A stretch of 64,000 nt of DNA from Roseitalea sp. MMSF_3546. GTDB taxonomy: Bacteria > Pseudomonadota > Alphaproteobacteria > Rhizobiales > Rhizobiaceae. The DNA lies in the NCBI RefSeq assembly GCF_030732865.1, contig NZ_JASHKB010000001.1, positions 1 through 64,000 of the forward strand, read 5' to 3'. This document shows positions 8,183 through 18,882 of the stretch, in pieces. The notes beneath the pieces are model-generated. The model had not been told where the DNA came from and did not search any database. It saw only the letters and a list, made by a program, of their open reading frames with translations. The translations under genes were made by a program, and so were the position numbers. The first letter of the stretch is position 1. Each line of letters begins with the position of its first letter.

Positions 8183-9127
8183 CTAGTCGAACACGATGCG
8201 CGGAAAGTAGAGCGAGACAACCCAGTTTGGCTGGTCGACGATTTCCGAGATCCGCAGATCGCCGCAGACCGAGCAAAGCAGATAGGCGTCCTCGGCAGCA
8301 AGGCCGTGCAGCGCGCCCAGATGGTCGATCATCCCGGCGACCGCATCGCGCGCGCACCCCATCAGGTCCGGGCCGATGCCCATCGTCGCCTCGTAGCCCC
8401 TGGCGTCGAGATGCCGGCTCACCGGCCCGGGCGTCGAAAAGCGCGGAAAGGCAAGCGGGCGCTGCTTGATCAGATCGAGCTTGAGGGCGACCGTCATCGG
8501 GCTTTCGATCGCCGTGCCGCAGACCTCGCCATCGCCCTGGGCGGCGTGGGTATCGCCGACCGACAATAGCGCGCCGGCGACCTCGACCGGCAGGTAGAGC
8601 GTGGTGCCGGCGGCCAGATCGCGCGCATCCATGTTGCCGCCCATGCGCCGCGGCGGGATGATCGAATGGCGGCCCGGCTCGGCCGGCGCCAGTCCGATCG
8701 TTCCGATGAAGGGCTTGAGCGGCACGCGCGCCATCTCGCTGAACAGGGCCGGCGCCAGCGTGTCCGCCGCATAATCCCAGATCTTCAGATGCGGATCGCG
8801 GAACTGATCCGCCAGCAGCCCGAAGCCGGGGATATTGGCCGTCCAGCCGAAGCCGGACGGCGCGAAACCCTCGATCTCGATCCTCAGGATATCGCCCGGC
8901 TCGGCCCCGTCCACTTCGATCGGCCCGGTTACCGGATTGACCTTCGCCGAGTCCATGGCGGTCACGTCGGCGACCGTGCTTGCGGCGGTGATCTGGCCCG
9001 CCGAGGCGTCGATGCATTCAAGTTCGATGCGGTCGCCGGGCGCCACCTTGGCCGCCGGCGCGATCGCATGATCCCAGCCGAAGTGATGGTGCGCGTCGTG
9101 GATCGTGTGCTTGAAGGGCGCGGCCAT
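8183..9127 (-). CDS. Acetamidase/formamidase family protein
   Basis: A 314-residue protein of the FmdA/AmdA family, which hydrolyses short amides such as formamide or acetamide to the acid plus ammonia. Family marks include HHHFGWDHAIAPAAKVAPGD at the N-terminus, GDILRIEIEGF, the segment SVGDTHAAQGDGEVCGTAIE that holds metal/active-site residues, and LLCSVCGDLRISEIVD near the end. I prefer the ATG ending at 9127 (AGGG about 9 bp upstream) to an in-frame TTG nine bases earlier. It precedes the TRAP genes, so uptake of an amide or its acid product is a possible link, but that is inference. Confidence 0.88.
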   Translation of the reverse strand: MAAPFKHTIHDAHHHFGWDHAIAPAAKVAPGDRIELECIDASAGQITAASTVADVTAMDSAKVNPVTGPIEVDGAEPGDILRIEIEGFAPSGFGWTANIPGFGLLADQFRDPHLKIWDYAADTLAPALFSEMARVPLKPFIGTIGLAPAEPGRHSIIPPRRMGGNMDARDLAAGTTLYLPVEVAGALLSVGDTHAAQGDGEVCGTAIESPMTVALKLDLIKQRPLAFPRFSTPGPVSRHLDARGYEATMGIGPDLMGCARDAVAGMIDHLGALHGLAAEDAYLLCSVCGDLRISEIVDQPNWVVSLYFPRIVFD

Positions 9128-9190
9128 GGCACGCAACCCTATGGGCCGCGACCGCCGCTGTCGACCCGCCGCCGGCGCGAGCCGGGCCGG

Positions 9191-10462
9191 CTATCCCTTC
9201 TCGGTGTCCTGCAGCGCCGCCGGCCGCGGCGCGCGCCGGCGCCGGCGCGAGGCGGTTTCGGCGGGCGCGTGCAGATAGTCGCGCGTCAGCGGCACCGCGT
9301 CCTGGCGCCGGGCGAGCTGCAGCTGGAAGACGACATGCGTGCCGTAACGGAACGACAGTTCGCTGGTCGCCAGATAGAAGTCCCACATGCGCACGAAACG
9401 CTCGTCATGCAGCGCTGCCGCCTTGTCGGCATTGGCCAGGAACCGCTCGCGCCAGGCCTTGAGCGTTTCGGCATAATGCAGCCGCAACACTTCGAGGTCG
9501 GTCAGGAACAGGCCCGCCGCCTCCACATGCGGAGCGATCTCCGACAGCGCGGGAATGTAGCCGCCCGGAAAGATGTATTTGGCGATCCACGGATTGGTCA
9601 CGCCCGGACGCCCGGTGCGCCCGATCGTATGGATCAGCGCGACGCCGTCCTTCGACAGAAGCCGCGCGACCTTGTCGAAATACTCCTTGTAGTGGCGCGT
9701 GCCGACATGTTCGAACATGCCCACCGAGACGATGCGGTCGAACTGCCGGTCGAGATCGCGATAGTCGGTCAACTCGAAGCGCACGCGATCGGCCAGGCCG
9801 GCCTGTTCGGCCCGGCGCCGCGCCGTGGCGAGCTGTTCCGACGACAACGTGACGCCCAGAACGTCGGTGGCCCCGCGCCGCGCCAGCTCCATCGCCATGC
9901 CGCCCCAGCCCGAGCCGATATCGAGCACGCGCTGATCCGGCTCGAGCACCAGCTTGCGTGCGATATGGGCCCGCTTGGCGGCCTGTGCCTCGTCGAGCGT
10001 CATGCCCGGCTCGGCGAAATAGGCGCAGGAATACTGCATGTCCTCGTCCAGGAACAGGCGGTAGAGATCGTCGCCCAGATCGTAGTGATGGGCGACGTTC
10101 TGCCGGGCCCGCGCCGGCGAATTGGCGCGCTGGACGGCGCGCAGCGCCTGCACCGCAAGCCCCGACGGCCCGCCGGCATCGGGGTCGTCGCCGTAAAGGT
10201 TCGACCACAGCGTATCGAGCAGATCGTGGATGGTGCGCGCCTGCGGCATCAGCGCGCCTTCCATATAGGCTTCGCCAAAGCGCAGTTCCGGATTGCGCAG
10301 GATGCGCCCGATCCACTTCTCCTCGCTCAGCCGCAGCCCGACCGGCTCGGCGAGCTCCTCGCCATAGGTGACGGTTCGCCCGTCGGGATACTGGACGTCG
10401 ATACGCCCCTGCCGGATATGCTGCGTCAGGAATCGGTCAAGTTGCCGGCTGAAGACTGCCAT
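9191..10462 (-). CDS. cfa: Cyclopropane-fatty-acyl-phospholipid synthase
   Basis: SAM-dependent enzyme that adds a methylene bridge across cis double bonds of membrane phospholipid acyl chains. The 423-residue protein has the CFA N-terminal domain (GEAYMEGALM), the start of the catalytic domain (HHYDLGDDLYRLFLDEDMQY, then SCAYF), the SAM-binding motif VLDIGSGWGGMAMELAR, and MFEHVG and IFPGGYIPAL further on. The C-terminal 25 residues are a basic, low-complexity tail. The ATG at 10462 has a GGAAGGGGA ribosome site 6-7 bp upstream; a much longer open frame upstream lies antisense within gcvP and is not coding. Confidence 0.95.
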   Translation of the reverse strand: MAVFSRQLDRFLTQHIRQGRIDVQYPDGRTVTYGEELAEPVGLRLSEEKWIGRILRNPELRFGEAYMEGALMPQARTIHDLLDTLWSNLYGDDPDAGGPSGLAVQALRAVQRANSPARARQNVAHHYDLGDDLYRLFLDEDMQYSCAYFAEPGMTLDEAQAAKRAHIARKLVLEPDQRVLDIGSGWGGMAMELARRGATDVLGVTLSSEQLATARRRAEQAGLADRVRFELTDYRDLDRQFDRIVSVGMFEHVGTRHYKEYFDKVARLLSKDGVALIHTIGRTGRPGVTNPWIAKYIFPGGYIPALSEIAPHVEAAGLFLTDLEVLRLHYAETLKAWRERFLANADKAAALHDERFVRMWDFYLATSELSFRYGTHVVFQLQLARRQDAVPLTRDYLHAPAETASRRRRRAPRPAALQDTEKG

Positions 10463-10617
10463 GGTCGTTCCCCTTCCGAGTCCGCCTGATCTCTTCGGAG
10501 TTCGACCGTCGATTATAGTGCAATTTCCGGCACTTCGAAAGCGCCATTGCGAGACGGCACGTGCAGGAGTGCCGGCAGCGCACCCACGGTTGCACGGCCC
10601 GCGGGCGCGCGGACCAG

Positions 10618-13461
<2,844 letters not shown>

Positions 13462-13489
13462 GGCGGTTCCCGGTGCTTGGCTGCGTGGT

Positions 13490-13849
13490 TCAGGCGATCA
13501 TCTCGCGATAGGCGGCTTCGTCCATGAAGCCCTCGATGGCGGCCGGATCGTCGATGCGCATCTTGAAGAACCAGCCCTCGCCGAGCGGATCCTCGTTGAC
13601 GAGCGCCGGTGCGTCGCCGAGCTTGTCGTTGACGGCAACGATCGTGCCATCGACCGGCGCCTTGATGTCGGACGCCACCTTGACGCTCTCGATGACGACG
13701 ATCTCGTCGTCCTTCTTGACCGTGACGCCCTCCTCGGGCAGCTCGACGAAGACGACGTCGCCGAGCTGTTCGGCCGCGTATTCGGTGACGCCGACGACGA
13801 ACACGTCGCCCTCGGCCCGCAGCCACTCATGGTCTTCGGTGAATTTCAT
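13490..13849 (-). CDS. gcvH: Glycine cleavage system H protein
   Basis: Lipoyl-carrier protein that shuttles the aminomethyl intermediate between GcvP, GcvT and the dihydrolipoamide dehydrogenase. It has 119 residues, the normal size, and the lipoylation site [10 protein letters not shown] with Lys57. N-terminal [20 protein letters not shown] and C-terminal [13 protein letters not shown] are family hallmarks. It sits 15 bp after gcvT and 28 bp before gcvP. Confidence 0.98.
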   Translation of the reverse strand: MKFTEDHEWLRAEGDVFVVGVTEYAAEQLGDVVFVELPEEGVTVKKDDEIVVIESVKVASDIKAPVDGTIVAVNDKLGDAPALVNEDPLGEGWFFKMRIDDPAAIEGFMDEAAYREMIA

Positions 13850-13864
13850 CGCTCGGTTCCCCTT

Positions 13865-14974
13865 TTAGCGTTTGTAGGTCGAGGGTCGGAAGGGCAGCTC
13901 CGCCACCGTCACCGGCAGGCGCCGGCCACGCACCTCGCCGAACAGCGCGGTGCCCGGCGCGGCCATCGTCGTCGGCACGTAGCCCATCGAGATCGGTCGT
14001 TCGACGGACGGTCCGTAGGCACCGGACGTGACGGTTCCGACCGGCGTTTCGGCGGTCTCTGTTTCGTAAAGGCAGGTGCCGGCGCGCATCGGTGCCCGGC
14101 CCTCGGGCAAAAGGCCGACGCGGCGGCGTGGGGCGCCGGTTTCCATTTCGCGCAGGATGCGTTCGGCGCCGGGAAAGCCGCCGGCGCGCGCGCCGCCCGT
14201 CCGCCGCGCCTTGCCGATCGAGAATTCGAGCGCCGCTTCCACCGGCGTGGTCTCCGCGTCGATGTCGTTGCCGTAAAGGCAAAGCCCCGCTTCGAGCCGC
14301 AGGCTGTCGCGCGCGCCAAGCCCGATCGGCGCGACCCGTCCGTCGGCGAGCAAAGCCTGCGCGAACGCAATGGCGCGCCCGTTCTGCACCGAAATCTCGT
14401 AGCCGTCCTCGCCGGTATAGCCCGACCGCGAGATCCACAGCGCGCCGAAATCGCTGTCGGCGGTCCGCACGTCCATGAAGCGCATCGTGGCCGCTTCCGG
14501 GACCAGCGCGCCGAGCACCGCCTCGGCGTCCGGTCCCTGCAGTGCCAGCAGCGCCCGGTCCTCGACCGGCTCGACGCTGCAGTCGAGATGGGCGCGCATA
14601 TGGGCGATGTCGCCGGCCTTGCAGGCCGCGTTGACCACGACAAACAGATGGTCGCCGCGATGGGCGATCATCAGGTCGTCGACGATCCCGCCCTCGGCAT
14701 TGGTGAAGACGCCATAGCGCTGCCGGCCCGGCTTGAGCCCGCAAATGTCGGCCGGAACCAGCGTCTCCAGCGCCTTTGCGGCATCGTCGCCGCGCAGGAT
14801 GACCTGGCCCATGTGGCTGACATCGAAAAGGCCGGCCCTGGCGCGCGTATGCAGATGTTCCTTCATCACGCCGGCGGCGTATTGAACGGGCATCTCGTAG
14901 CCGGCGAATGGCACCATCCTGGCACCGAGGTCCCGGTGAAGCGCGTCAAGTATGGTGCGTTCGAGTTCCGGCAT
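13865..14974 (-). CDS. gcvT: Aminomethyltransferase, glycine cleavage T protein
   Basis: Transfers the methylene unit from aminomethyl-GcvH to tetrahydrofolate, releasing ammonia. The 369-residue protein shows the folate-binding GcvT family features: MVPFAGYEMPVQYAAGVMKEH, LFDVSHMGQ, GYTGEDGYEI, and the C-terminal barrel (GTVTSGAYGPSV, then ISMGYVP). The ATG at 14974 (MPELERTIL) follows a GGGAAAG ribosome site. A longer open frame runs into the riboswitch and is not the start. It is the first gene of the gcvTHP operon and is presumably induced by glycine through the tandem aptamer immediately upstream. Confidence 0.97.
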   Translation of the reverse strand: MPELERTILDALHRDLGARMVPFAGYEMPVQYAAGVMKEHLHTRARAGLFDVSHMGQVILRGDDAAKALETLVPADICGLKPGRQRYGVFTNAEGGIVDDLMIAHRGDHLFVVVNAACKAGDIAHMRAHLDCSVEPVEDRALLALQGPDAEAVLGALVPEAATMRFMDVRTADSDFGALWISRSGYTGEDGYEISVQNGRAIAFAQALLADGRVAPIGLGARDSLRLEAGLCLYGNDIDAETTPVEAALEFSIGKARRTGGARAGGFPGAERILREMETGAPRRRVGLLPEGRAPMRAGTCLYETETAETPVGTVTSGAYGPSVERPISMGYVPTTMAAPGTALFGEVRGRRLPVTVAELPFRPSTYKR

Positions 14975-15044
14975 GCACTTTCCCGTGATCGTGCCGGATC
15001 GGATGGCCGGCATCATCCCAAGGACGCGGCGATGGCGTCCGACG

Positions 15045-15195
15045 ATGCCCTCTCTGTCCTCTTGCCTGAGATCGTTATCCCGTCGGCGGGCCGGTCGGCC
15101 ACTCTCCAGAGTTCAGCGTCGCGATGGTCCTTGAGCCTGAGAGTTTGCCAGGGCGGTTGCTCCTTCGGCACCGGCAGAGCCGGATTCTCCCAACG
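15045..15195 (-). promoter_or_regulatory. Tandem glycine riboswitch upstream of gcvT
   Basis: Two glycine aptamers in series on the minus strand. The first (about 15195-15126) reads GGGAGA, then GCCGAAGGAGCAACC, then ACTCTCAGGCTCAAGGACC. The second (about 15113-15048) reads CTCTGGAGAG, then CGCCGACGGGATAAC, then ATCTCAGGCAAGAGGACAGAG. These are the conserved cores of the gcvT RNA family, which binds glycine and usually turns on glycine cleavage genes. The downstream end lies about 70 bp before the gcvT start. I did not fold an expression platform, so control at transcription or at translation is undecided. Confidence 0.96.
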
Positions 15196-15255
15196 CGACG
15201 TTGCCGGAGCTAACCGCGCGAGCCCGGCCCTGTCAAGCGCAAGGCGGGCGTCGCG

Positions 15256-16146
15256 CTAAACCATGCCCGAAAGATCGAGCGCACCGCGTGGTGCCCAGCC
15301 GAGCGCCTTCAGCCGCGCGCAATCCATCGCGTTGAACGCCGCCGCGTCGGCGCGCGGTGGCAGGGTTTTGTCGACACCGGCCCTTCTTGCGTACGCGGCG
15401 AGCAGATCGCGCCGGTCGAGCGCGATGTCGGAGACGTTGAAGACCGGCGCCGGGCCAAAACGGACGAGATCGAGGGCGGGCATCGTCGCCAGCAGGCGCA
15501 CCGCACCCGCCAGATCGTCGCCATGCACTTCGGTGCCGACGCGCGGCGCGATCTCTTCGCCCGTCGCGAAGGCGCCAAACAGCCCGGCCCATTTGTGGGC
15601 GCGGCCCGGTCCGGCGGGCCCGTAAACGCCGGTGGCGCGGATGGAGACGGGCAGGAAGCGCTCATCGGCCATGTCGGCGAGCGCGGTCTCGACGGCCAGC
15701 TTGGTTTCGCCATAGAGCGTGTCGGGCGCGCATGCCATCGTCTCGACCAGCACCGTGCCCGGCGGCTTGGGCCCGTAGACCGCGCGGGAGGACAGGAAGA
15801 GGGCGCGGGATAAGCCCGCCCGCTTTGCCGCCGTCATCAGCGCCAGCGTGCCGTCGCGATTGGCGCGCACGAAGCCTTGCGGATCGTCGCCCTCCCCGCC
15901 GCGATATCGGCCCGGCACGTGCGCGAAGGCGCAATGGACGAAGACGTCCACGCCCTCAAAGACCGCGTCATGATCGGCGTCCGGATCGAGCGATCCGGGC
16001 ATCCACCGGACGGGCGCGGAAAACAAACCGTCCGGCGGCGGGGTGCGCGACAGGGCGGCGACCTCGTCGCCGGCGGCAAGGAAGGCTTCGGCGATGAAGC
16101 GCCCGGCATGGCCCGTCGCGCCGGAGACGAGGATGGTGGTCACCAC
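15256..16146 (-). CDS. NAD-dependent epimerase/dehydratase family protein, possible SqdC
   Basis: A 296-residue extended short-chain reductase. The Rossmann motif is near the start (ILVSGATGHAGRF), the catalytic pair is Y-x-x-x-K in LYGETKLAVE, and SSRAVYGP supplies the serine. By family it acts on a nucleotide sugar or a related keto intermediate. It follows sqdB and a GT8 gene on the same strand, the place occupied by sqdC in sulfolipid clusters as I recall them; SqdC is thought to act late in sulfolipid headgroup assembly. That assignment is contextual. Start: GTG at 16146 or the adjacent GTG at 16143, behind a GAGGGGGG ribosome site that is part of the palindromic repeat. Confidence 0.85.
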   Translation of the reverse strand: MVTTILVSGATGHAGRFIAEAFLAAGDEVAALSRTPPPDGLFSAPVRWMPGSLDPDADHDAVFEGVDVFVHCAFAHVPGRYRGGEGDDPQGFVRANRDGTLALMTAAKRAGLSRALFLSSRAVYGPKPPGTVLVETMACAPDTLYGETKLAVETALADMADERFLPVSIRATGVYGPAGPGRAHKWAGLFGAFATGEEIAPRVGTEVHGDDLAGAVRLLATMPALDLVRFGPAPVFNVSDIALDRRDLLAAYARRAGVDKTLPPRADAAAFNAMDCARLKALGWAPRGALDLSGMV

Positions 16147-16147
16147 A

Positions 16148-16268
16148 CCCCCCTCTGTGCCTTCGGGACATCTCCCCCACAAGGGGGGAGAACGGGCGCA
16201 TGCGATCGCCACCGGTACCCAATCTCCCCCCATGTGGGGGAGATGTCGGCGAAGCCGACAGAGGGGGG
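16148..16268. repeat. Palindromic intergenic repeat (two inverted copies of one element)
   Basis: Two related arms in opposite orientation fill the gap between two sqd-cluster genes. The left arm is 16148-16192 (CCCCCCTCTGTG, then CATCTCCCCCAC, then AAGGGGGGAGAA). The right arm is 16221-16268 (AATCTCCCCCCATG, then TGGGGGAGATG, then CCGACAGAGGGGGG). Each arm also has its own internal stem (CTCCCCCA...GGGGGAG type). Intergenic palindromes of this style are common in Rhizobiales genomes. In RNA this would form a long hairpin that could protect the upstream message or separate the two genes' expression. It also supplies the ribosome site of the downstream gene. Confidence 0.85.
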
Positions 16269-16288
16269 TCGGACGCATGTGTCGATGG

Positions 16289-17098
16289 TCATCTGGTCGG
16301 TTCGGCCAGCGCGCTCATGTCGGGAATGCCCTCTCCCCTCCGATACGCCCACCACAGATCGATCAGCGGCTGCAATTGTCGGCGTTTGGGATGGTCGGCC
16401 TGCCAGGGCTTTTCATACTGGTAGTGGATGACATGCACGCTGTTCCAGTCCCACAGCTCCGGCAGGTTGAACCAGACATATTGCAGCATGTTGAACGTCA
16501 CCGGCAGGCCGTGCCAGTCGGCAAAGAAGGTTTCCAGGAACGTCTGGTCGGTGCGCCGCCAGAACGCGTCCGCCACGTCGAGCCGCGCCATCATCGCCTC
16601 GAACGTCGCCTGCGACGGGCGCGCGGTGAACACGCCCGAATTGAGCCGGTGGAAGTCGGCCAGCGATTCATAGACGTTCGGCGCGGCGCAGAATTCGGGA
16701 TAGGCGAACAGCCTGTCGATGTTGCGCACGACGAGCGTGTCGGCGTCCAGAAACACCACGCTGTCATAGTCGACCATCTGCCAAAGCCGCAGCTTGGCGA
16801 AATTGTCGAGCGGGGTGTGGAAGACCGGCTTGTTGCCCTTTGTGAACGGCGCGTCGGCATGCAGCTTCGCGCGGGCGTGGCGCTGGTTGAATTCGGGCGA
16901 AGTGTCGAGCAGATCGACCGGGGCAAGGCGCGCGCCCAGACCGGCGAGCGGGGCGAGGTCGGCGTTAGCGACGCCGCCGGTGTGCATGACGACAAGGTCG
17001 GCCTTCGTGCCCGAAAGCTTCAGCGAACGCACCAGCGCGATTGCCGCGCCGGCGTAGTCGGCGTTGGTGACGAGCGTAACGAAGGCGTTGCTGGCCAT
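16289..17098 (-). CDS. sqdD: GT8 glycosyltransferase, probable sulfolipid transferase SqdD
   Basis: A 269-residue, glycogenin-like family 8 glycosyltransferase. N-terminal NAFVTLVTNADYAGAAIALV binds the nucleotide sugar, VVFLDADTLVV carries the D-x-D metal motif near residue 118, and HYQYEKPWQ lies near the end. The bacterial sqdB-sqdD-sqdC clusters known from Rhodobacter and Sinorhizobium contain a glycogenin-like SqdD, and sqdB lies just upstream here. I therefore infer that it transfers sulfoquinovose from UDP-sulfoquinovose to the lipid acceptor. It is cytoplasmic, at the membrane face, with no signal peptide. Confidence is high for GT8 and moderate for the substrate. Confidence 0.8.
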   Translation of the reverse strand: MASNAFVTLVTNADYAGAAIALVRSLKLSGTKADLVVMHTGGVANADLAPLAGLGARLAPVDLLDTSPEFNQRHARAKLHADAPFTKGNKPVFHTPLDNFAKLRLWQMVDYDSVVFLDADTLVVRNIDRLFAYPEFCAAPNVYESLADFHRLNSGVFTARPSQATFEAMMARLDVADAFWRRTDQTFLETFFADWHGLPVTFNMLQYVWFNLPELWDWNSVHVIHYQYEKPWQADHPKRRQLQPLIDLWWAYRRGEGIPDMSALAEPTR

Positions 17099-17141
17099 GG
17101 CGGTGACGCGGGCGGTTGGGCCGTGCGGGCGGGATCGGCCG

Positions 17142-17378
17142 CTACTCGGCCGGCTCGGTGTCGGTGTTCTCGAGCGCGGTGATCCGGTCCTCGTGATCGC
17201 TGACGAGACCGGCCAGGAAGTTCAGGATCAGCGTGTTGCCGTCGATGCGCGTGGTCAGATCGAGACGCATCTCGTCCATTTCCTCGCGCATGATCTGCTG
17301 CTCCCGGCGCATCGCCTGTTGGTCGTCACGGATCTGGCGCAACAGCTCCAGGACCAGATTGTCCGGCTCGTCGGCCAT
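17142..17378 (-). CDS. Small hypothetical coiled-coil protein
   Basis: A 78-residue acidic protein of unknown function. Residues 10-60 are strongly helical and heptad-like (LLRQIRDDQQAMRREQQIMR, then EEMDEMRLDL), typical of a coiled coil, followed by a hydrophobic patch (LILNFLAGLV). It lies between sqdB and the GT8 gene on the same strand and may ride on the sulfolipid transcript. No family was recognised, and its role in sulfolipid synthesis is not shown. Confidence 0.65.
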   Translation of the reverse strand: MADEPDNLVLELLRQIRDDQQAMRREQQIMREEMDEMRLDLTTRIDGNTLILNFLAGLVSDHEDRITALENTDTEPAE

Positions 17379-17447
17379 GGCGGTTCACCCTTTCACGTCC
17401 GGACCATAGCACAGCCCGTCCGGACGGGGAATGTCCGTCGGCGCCGG

Positions 17448-18668
17448 CTAGGAGACGCTCTTGAGACGCTTGCCTTCCGGATCGGTCTCGACGGTCTTGG
17501 CGATATCCTTGGTCCAGGCCGAGACGGCGGGCACGCGCGAGCGGTCGACGCGGTAGGCGAACTTTTTCGCCACCTCGACGACCTCCTCGAGCAGGCCTTC
17601 GGCGAGCGTCGTCGGCTGAAGGCCGAGCGCCAGGAACTGCTCGTTGCGCACGACCAGATCGTTTTCGGCCGCTTCCTTGCGCGGATTGGGCAGATAGGCG
17701 ACCTTGGCGCCGGTCATCTTCGCGACCAGCTCGGCCAGGTCGCGCACCCGGTGCGTCTCGGTCATCTGGTTGAAGATCTTGACCTTGTCGCCACGCGCCG
17801 GCGCGTCGGAAAGCGCCAGCTCGATGCAGCGCACCGAATCCTGGATGTGGATGAAGGCGCGCGTCTGCCCGCCCGTGCCGTGCACGGTCAGCGGATAGCC
17901 GATCGCCGCCTGGATCAGGAAGCGGTTGAGCACGGTGCCATAGTCGCCGTCATAGTCGAACCGGTTGATGAGCTGCGGGTGGCGCCGCGTCTGCTCGGTA
18001 TGCGTGCCCCAGACGATGCCCTGGTGCAGGTCGGTGATCCTGAGCCCGTCATTCTTGGCGTAGAACTGGAACAGGAGCTGATCGAGGCACTTGGTCATGT
18101 GGTAGATCGAGCCTGGATTGGCCGGATAGAGAATGTCCTGGTCGACACGCGCGCCGTCCAGCGTTTCGATGCCGACCGGCAGATAGCCCTCGGGGATCGC
18201 CGCGCCGATCGTCGAATAGCCATAGACGCCCATCGTGCCCAGATGGATCAGATGGGCGTCCAGATCGATCTCGACCAGCGCGTTGAGCAGGTTGTGCGTG
18301 GCGTTGACGTTGTTGTTGACCGTATAGTTCTTGTGCCGGTCGGTCTTCATCGAATAGGGCGCGGCGCGCTGTTCGGCGAAGTGGACGATCGCGTCGGGAC
18401 GGTGCTCGGCAAGCCACTGCTTGAGCACGTCGTAGTCCTTGGCCAGGTCGATCAGGTGAAAACCGATGCGCCGGCCGGTCTCCTCGTGCCAGATTCGCGT
18501 GCGCTCCTGGATCGAGTCCATCGGCGTCAGCGACTGGACGCCCAGTTCGGTGTCGATCCAGCGCCGCGACAGGTTGTCGACGATATGGACGTCGTGGCCG
18601 GCATCGGACAGATGGAGCGAAGTGGGCCAGCCGACGAACCCGTCGCCGCCCAGAACTGCGATTTTCAT
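17448..18668 (-). CDS. sqdB: UDP-sulfoquinovose synthase SqdB
   Basis: Makes UDP-sulfoquinovose from UDP-glucose and sulfite, the committed step to the plant-type sulfolipid SQDG. The 406-residue protein is an extended SDR: NAD motif VLGGDGFVGWPTSLHLS, HFAEQRAAPYSMKTD, GTMGVYGYS, catalytic YHMTK (Tyr and Lys), and RAFIHIQDSVRCIELA. These track plant SQD1 closely from memory. The ATG at 18668 is the family start; the open frame upstream lacks homology. It heads a minus-strand group (hypothetical, GT8, epimerase) that looks like a sulfolipid operon, useful for replacing phospholipids under phosphate stress. Confidence 0.95.
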   Translation of the reverse strand: MKIAVLGGDGFVGWPTSLHLSDAGHDVHIVDNLSRRWIDTELGVQSLTPMDSIQERTRIWHEETGRRIGFHLIDLAKDYDVLKQWLAEHRPDAIVHFAEQRAAPYSMKTDRHKNYTVNNNVNATHNLLNALVEIDLDAHLIHLGTMGVYGYSTIGAAIPEGYLPVGIETLDGARVDQDILYPANPGSIYHMTKCLDQLLFQFYAKNDGLRITDLHQGIVWGTHTEQTRRHPQLINRFDYDGDYGTVLNRFLIQAAIGYPLTVHGTGGQTRAFIHIQDSVRCIELALSDAPARGDKVKIFNQMTETHRVRDLAELVAKMTGAKVAYLPNPRKEAAENDLVVRNEQFLALGLQPTTLAEGLLEEVVEVAKKFAYRVDRSRVPAVSAWTKDIAKTVETDPEGKRLKSVS

Positions 18669-18720
18669 GTGTGTGGTCCCGTTGCGTTCGATCGCGCCAA
18701 CCTCTAGGCGCACAATGTGA

Positions 18721-18751
18721 CATTTGCGACAAATGCTGCCACGTCTATAGT
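18721..18751 (+). promoter_or_regulatory. Possible promoter with overlapping 15-bp inverted repeat
   Basis: In the divergent gap between sqdB and the DUF1223 gene, CATTTG-CGA-CAAATG (18721-18735) is a perfect inverted repeat. It overlaps a candidate -35 (TTTGCG, 18723-18728), 17 bp before a candidate -10 (TATAGT, 18746-18751). This would drive the plus-strand gene and could be a repressor site. It was recognised by eye only. Confidence 0.35.
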
Positions 18752-18882
18752 CAATGCCGATCCGCGGCGCCAGAGACCGGGTGCCCATGCGCCACCTTTC
18801 GCAACGTCATTGCCTCAACGGAAAGTGAGTTTCCGTTGATGCCCGCCAGGACTACGTTCAGGCCATGAGAAAAGGCTTAACC

